A stretch of DNA of 10,300 nt, taken from the NCBI GenBank assembly GCA_937895785.1, contig CALBKW010000105.1, forward strand, positions 1 to 10,300, in the 5' to 3' direction. Origin of the DNA: an uncultured Candidatus Melainabacteria bacterium. GTDB lineage: Bacteria > Cyanobacteriota > Vampirovibrionia > Gastranaerophilales > Gastranaerophilaceae. Under the pieces are notes generated by a model. That model did no database searches. It saw only the letters and a list, made by a program, of their open reading frames with translations, and had not been told where the DNA came from. Numbering within the stretch: the first letter of the stretch is position 1; every line of letters begins with the position of its first letter. The position numbers and the translations under genes were made by a program. Below, one piece after another: positions 7,850 to 10,300 of this stretch.

Positions 7850-8485
7850 ATGGTAAATGCTTTTATTATATTATTTGGTTTGACAATGCTTTATATCTCT
7901 ACAACAAGTAGGATTATTTCGCACATAAGATTATTGATAATACAAGGTGTTTTGTTGTTTTTAATTTGTTGTTCTGGAATGAAAGATATGAGCATTTTGA
8001 ATATCGCATTCTTAGTTGTGGAAACGCTTATCGTAAAATCAATTGTTATTCCAGCATTTTTGTACAAGGTTTCAAAAAAAACACATTCTGACAGAGATGC
8101 AGCAGCGAATATTCCTCATTTCTATTGTCTTGTAGTATCAACTGTAATCCTTTTGGTTTGCATGTTGCTTTCTCAATATTATGTTTCTTCAATAAAACTT
8201 ATCTCTCACCTATTCTTTGGTGTGTCTGTTGCAACAATTATCATAAGCTTATGGCTTATTACGATAAAACACAAGATTATTTCTAACGTAATTGAGTTTA
8301 TCACAATGGAAAATGGTATTTTTCTATTATCGTTATCTGTTGCAAAGGAAATGCCTATTTTAGTAAACTTGGGCGTGCTACTTGATGTGTTTATTGCCGT
8401 TTATATTTTAGGATTATTTGTAAACGAAATAAATAACGAATTTCAAGATTTAGAGGTTTCAAATCTTTCAGAATATAATGATTAA
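7850..8485 (+). CDS. hyfE: Hydrogenase-4-type membrane subunit HyfE
   Basis: HyfE is a small membrane subunit whose C-terminal half resembles NuoK/MrpC. In the complex it lies between the NuoH-like subunit and the antiporter-like subunits and carries charged residues in the proton path. The protein has 211 residues, close to the 216 of E. coli HyfE. Visible features are several hydrophobic helices, the segment FLVVETLIVKSIVIPAFLYK (residues 54-73) with buried Glu58 and Lys63, and the family signature ITMENGIFLLSLS (151-163) followed by PILVNLGVLLDVFIAVYILG (169-188), with Glu154 and Asp179 in the membrane. The tail is acidic and soluble. The start has a strong GGAGG. It is two bases after hyfC, and its last codons overlap the hyfF start by eight bases. 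In E. coli the hyfD gene lies between hyfC and hyfE, but here there is no room for one. Confidence 0.92.
   Translation: MVNAFIILFGLTMLYISTTSRIISHIRLLIIQGVLLFLICCSGMKDMSILNIAFLVVETLIVKSIVIPAFLYKVSKKTHSDRDAAANIPHFYCLVVSTVILLVCMLLSQYYVSSIKLISHLFFGVSVATIIISLWLITIKHKIISNVIEFITMENGIFLLSLSVAKEMPILVNLGVLLDVFIAVYILGLFVNEINNEFQDLEVSNLSEYND
8478..8485 (+). other. Overlap of hyfE stop and hyfF start (translational coupling)
   Basis: The hyfF ATG at 8478 lies within the last codons of hyfE, whose TAA is at 8483-8485. No good Shine-Dalgarno lies at normal distance before this ATG; the nearest purine run, AGAGG, is more than 20 bases upstream. Ribosomes finishing hyfE probably re-start on hyfF, keeping the two subunits in balance. 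Confidence 0.6.
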
Positions 8486-9911
8486 TACAATTTTAATATT
8501 TCCAATTATTGCGTGCATTTTAATCTTACTTATCAAAAACAAAAAATTTGATATGTTTATGATTAACACTTATGCGGTTGTACATTTTGTTGCAACAATT
8601 ATGCTTGCGATAAACAAAAACTGTGGAACTCGCTATTTTGCAGTAGATAATACAAATTTAATATTCCTGATTGTATTGTCATTTATTTTTCTAATGACCG
8701 TAATATACAACAATGGTTATGTAAAAACTTTCAATTATAACAACTATTCAGATTCACGAATCCGAAATTATACACTTATGATTTTAATTTTTGTCCTATC
8801 AATGACAGGCACAATCTTGAGTGTCGATTTGGGAATATCTTGGGTGTTTATTGAAGCAACAACCTTATCAAGTGCATATTTGATATACTTTAATAAAACA
8901 AAACACTCTATTGAAGCTGCTTGGAAATACGTATTTATTTGTTCTATAGGTATTTCATTAGCTTTTGTCGGAATTATTCTACTTAATATTTCAACTGGAA
9001 ATATTAACTCACTAAACTTTTCAGAATTGTACGCAAATGCGGGTAGTTTCAATCATAGTTGGTTAAAACTTTCATTTGTGTTTATGTTATTTGGTTTTGG
9101 GGCAAAAATGGGTTTAGCACCAGTACATTTTTGGTTACCAGATGCACACTCAGAAGCACCATCTCCAATTTCTGCATTATTATCGGCAACTCTTTTAAAC
9201 TCCGCATTTTTAGTTATTGTAAGAATTTTCAAAATAATGACTCTTGCAGGTTGTACCAATTATGCAAGAATAATGCTTTTGGTAATGGGCTTTCTTTCAT
9301 TATTTGTTACAGCAGTTTTTGTTTATCATATAAAAAACTATAAAAGAATGTTGGCATATTCTTCAATTGAGAATATGGGTATTTTGACAATAGGTACAGC
9401 ACTAGGCGGTGTAGCTTATTATGCAGTAATATTACATTTGATAGGTCATTCGCTTGCAAAATCTTCGTTCTTTTTAACTTCTGGAAATGTTTTAGAACTT
9501 TTTGAAAGTAAAAGAGTTAAATCAGTTAATGGTCTTATGAGCGCTGATAAAAAAACAGGCTGGTTGTGGAATTTATCATTCCTTGCAATCTGTGCTTTTC
9601 CAACTTCTGTTCTATTTGTTAGTGAATTTTTGATGATAAAAACAATGATTCTCCAAAAACACTACGTTTTATGTGTTTTATTCGTATTATTGTTAACAAT
9701 AATTTTGTACGGCTTGGCTAAAGTCGTATTAAAAATGTCTTATGGAAAATTAAGCAACGATAAAAAACAAGAAGTTTTAGAAAACAAGAAAAAAATAACA
9801 TTCACAATGTATGTACCTCAATTTATAATGTTAATTTTTGTGTTTACTTTAGGATTTTATGTTCCAGATTTTCTAAATAACATTATAAATACAGTATTTA
9901 CAGGTTTTTAA
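8478..9911 (+). CDS. hyfF: Hydrogenase-4-type membrane subunit HyfF (antiporter-like, NuoM/NuoN-like)
   Basis: HyfF is the second antiporter-like membrane subunit of the complex, expected to form another ion channel beside HyfB. The 477 residues are hydrophobic helices with the proton-antiporter family signature. Glu126 lies in WVFIEATTLSSAYL, Lys210 in GFGAKMGLAPVHFWLPDAHS (residues 206-225, the most conserved helix pair), and His320, His324 and Lys328 in LHLIGHSLAKSSFFLTSG; Glu383 lies in FVSEFLMIKT. It is somewhat shorter than E. coli HyfF (526 residues) but complete, ending with a final helix near residues 445-470. HyfF is distinguished from HyfB by its shorter length, by the missing TWGCGY C-terminal domain, and by Asn241 where HyfB has Lys251. 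The start is set by the eight-base overlap with hyfE and by the hydrophobic N-terminus. NuoN-like assignment alone would be possible, but the operon makes HyfF more likely. Confidence 0.92.
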   Translation: MINTILIFPIIACILILLIKNKKFDMFMINTYAVVHFVATIMLAINKNCGTRYFAVDNTNLIFLIVLSFIFLMTVIYNNGYVKTFNYNNYSDSRIRNYTLMILIFVLSMTGTILSVDLGISWVFIEATTLSSAYLIYFNKTKHSIEAAWKYVFICSIGISLAFVGIILLNISTGNINSLNFSELYANAGSFNHSWLKLSFVFMLFGFGAKMGLAPVHFWLPDAHSEAPSPISALLSATLLNSAFLVIVRIFKIMTLAGCTNYARIMLLVMGFLSLFVTAVFVYHIKNYKRMLAYSSIENMGILTIGTALGGVAYYAVILHLIGHSLAKSSFFLTSGNVLELFESKRVKSVNGLMSADKKTGWLWNLSFLAICAFPTSVLFVSEFLMIKTMILQKHYVLCVLFVLLLTIILYGLAKVVLKMSYGKLSNDKKQEVLENKKKITFTMYVPQFIMLIFVFTLGFYVPDFLNNIINTVFTGF

Positions 9912-9914
9912 TAC

Positions 9915-9919
9915 AAGGA
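9915..9919 (+). promoter_or_regulatory. Ribosome binding site of hyfG
   Basis: AAGGA lies seven bases before the ATG at 9927 in the 15-base gap after hyfF, marking the start of the last gene in the window. Confidence 0.7.
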
Positions 9920-9926
9920 TAAAATT

Positions 9927-10300
9927 ATGACGAACTGGATAAAAGCTAAAAATAATCAAAGAATAAATCTTTTAGAAATTCCAACTCTTTCTATTTCAGA
10001 ATTAAGAAACGAGATAATTTCTATAGCAAAACGCCCCATTGGCTTTTTTGGAAAAGATTGGGGCGATGGAGATGTAAGGTTGTTTGTTGTTTTAGCAGAT
10101 GATGATAATTCCGAATTGTATATTTCTTCTGCTCTTTTTAAAAACGGCGAAAACTCTTATGAATGCATTACTCAAGAAGTTCCCGCATTCCATATATTTG
10201 AACGAGAATTTTATGAACAATTCAAAATAAAACCGCTTAATCACCCATGGCTAAAACCAGTGAGAGAAAACCAAGATGAATATGAGTTTTTTGAAATGGA
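9927..10300 (+). CDS. hyfG: N-terminal part of hydrogenase-4-type catalytic subunit HyfG (NuoC-like domain; 3' end outside window)
   Basis: The first 124 residues are visible and the frame is open at the right edge. In HyfG and HycE a NuoC-like domain (30 kDa complex I family) is fused ahead of a NuoD-like [NiFe] large-subunit domain. Residues 86-113 (PAFHIFEREFYEQFKIKPLN, then HPWLKPVR) match the NuoC-family signature P-x3-W/F-x-ERE...G-I-x-P-x-x-HPxLxP, with Phe91, Glu92, Arg93, Glu94 and His106 recognisable. Residues 1-85 form the usual alpha/beta lead-in and are acidic around residues 56-64. The start has AAGGA at seven bases. The CxxC pairs that bind Ni-Fe would lie several hundred residues further on, so catalytic competence, and whether the gene is a fusion or a separate NuoC-like protein, cannot be judged here. 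Order and spacing place it in the hyf operon. Confidence 0.85.
   Translation, partial: MTNWIKAKNNQRINLLEIPTLSISELRNEIISIAKRPIGFFGKDWGDGDVRLFVVLADDDNSELYISSALFKNGENSYECITQEVPAFHIFEREFYEQFKIKPLNHPWLKPVRENQDEYEFFEM

Noticed and set aside
8768..9343. Three open frames overlapping hyfF (two on the - strand, one on the + strand)
   Set aside because: They overlap the most conserved helices of hyfF in other frames and have no independent start signals or domains. The - strand frame at 5275-5532 within hyfB is rejected likewise.
4946..9911. Respiratory complex I (nuo) or Mrp sodium/proton antiporter operon
   Set aside because: HyfB's C-terminal TWGCGY domain, the PVDDPTTHLELTMIHE form of the NuoH loop, and the HyfE protein fit hydrogenase-4 and not nuo. 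Mrp clusters lack NuoH-like and NuoC-like genes.

Overview
The window comes from an AT-rich Gram-negative bacterium, roughly one third G+C by eye. A type V autotransporter with a signal peptide and a C-terminal beta-barrel shows there is an outer membrane. A membrane-bound group 4 [NiFe]-hydrogenase-type gene cluster points to anaerobic, probably fermentative, energy metabolism. The mixture would fit AT-rich gut-type lineages such as Gastranaerophilales (Melainabacteria), Elusimicrobia or the AT-rich gut alphaproteobacteria. The taxon cannot be settled from this sequence, and this is a low-confidence inference.

Layout. Bases 1-248 hold the C-terminal end of an unrecognised + strand gene. It converges on a 4.4 kb - strand gene (311-4735) encoding a 1474-residue autotransporter. 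A GC-rich perfect hairpin (261-290) sits between the two 3' ends and probably terminates both transcripts. A 210 bp divergent intergenic region (4736-4945) holds weak promoter candidates for both directions and a short direct repeat.

From 4946 to the right edge runs a tight + strand operon, hyfB-hyfC-hyfE-hyfF-hyfG (the last gene cut by the window). Gaps are 4, 2, -8 and 15 nt. HyfB and HyfF are antiporter-like (NuoL/M/N-type) membrane subunits. HyfC is the NuoH-like subunit linking the membrane arm to the soluble arm. HyfE is the small NuoK-like subunit. HyfG begins with the NuoC-like domain of the catalytic subunit. Together they would form an ion-pumping membrane complex that couples electron transfer, probably proton reduction to H2, to a transmembrane ion gradient. 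The operon starts directly with hyfB: no hyfA-like ferredoxin gene lies upstream and no hyfD lies between C and E. The Ni-Fe cysteine motifs would lie beyond the right edge, so hydrogenase activity is inferred rather than shown.

No tRNA, rRNA, CRISPR array, insertion sequence or phage gene was recognised. No stretch longer than 300 bases lacks a gene. The remaining open reading frames are antisense or out-of-frame shadows of these genes.
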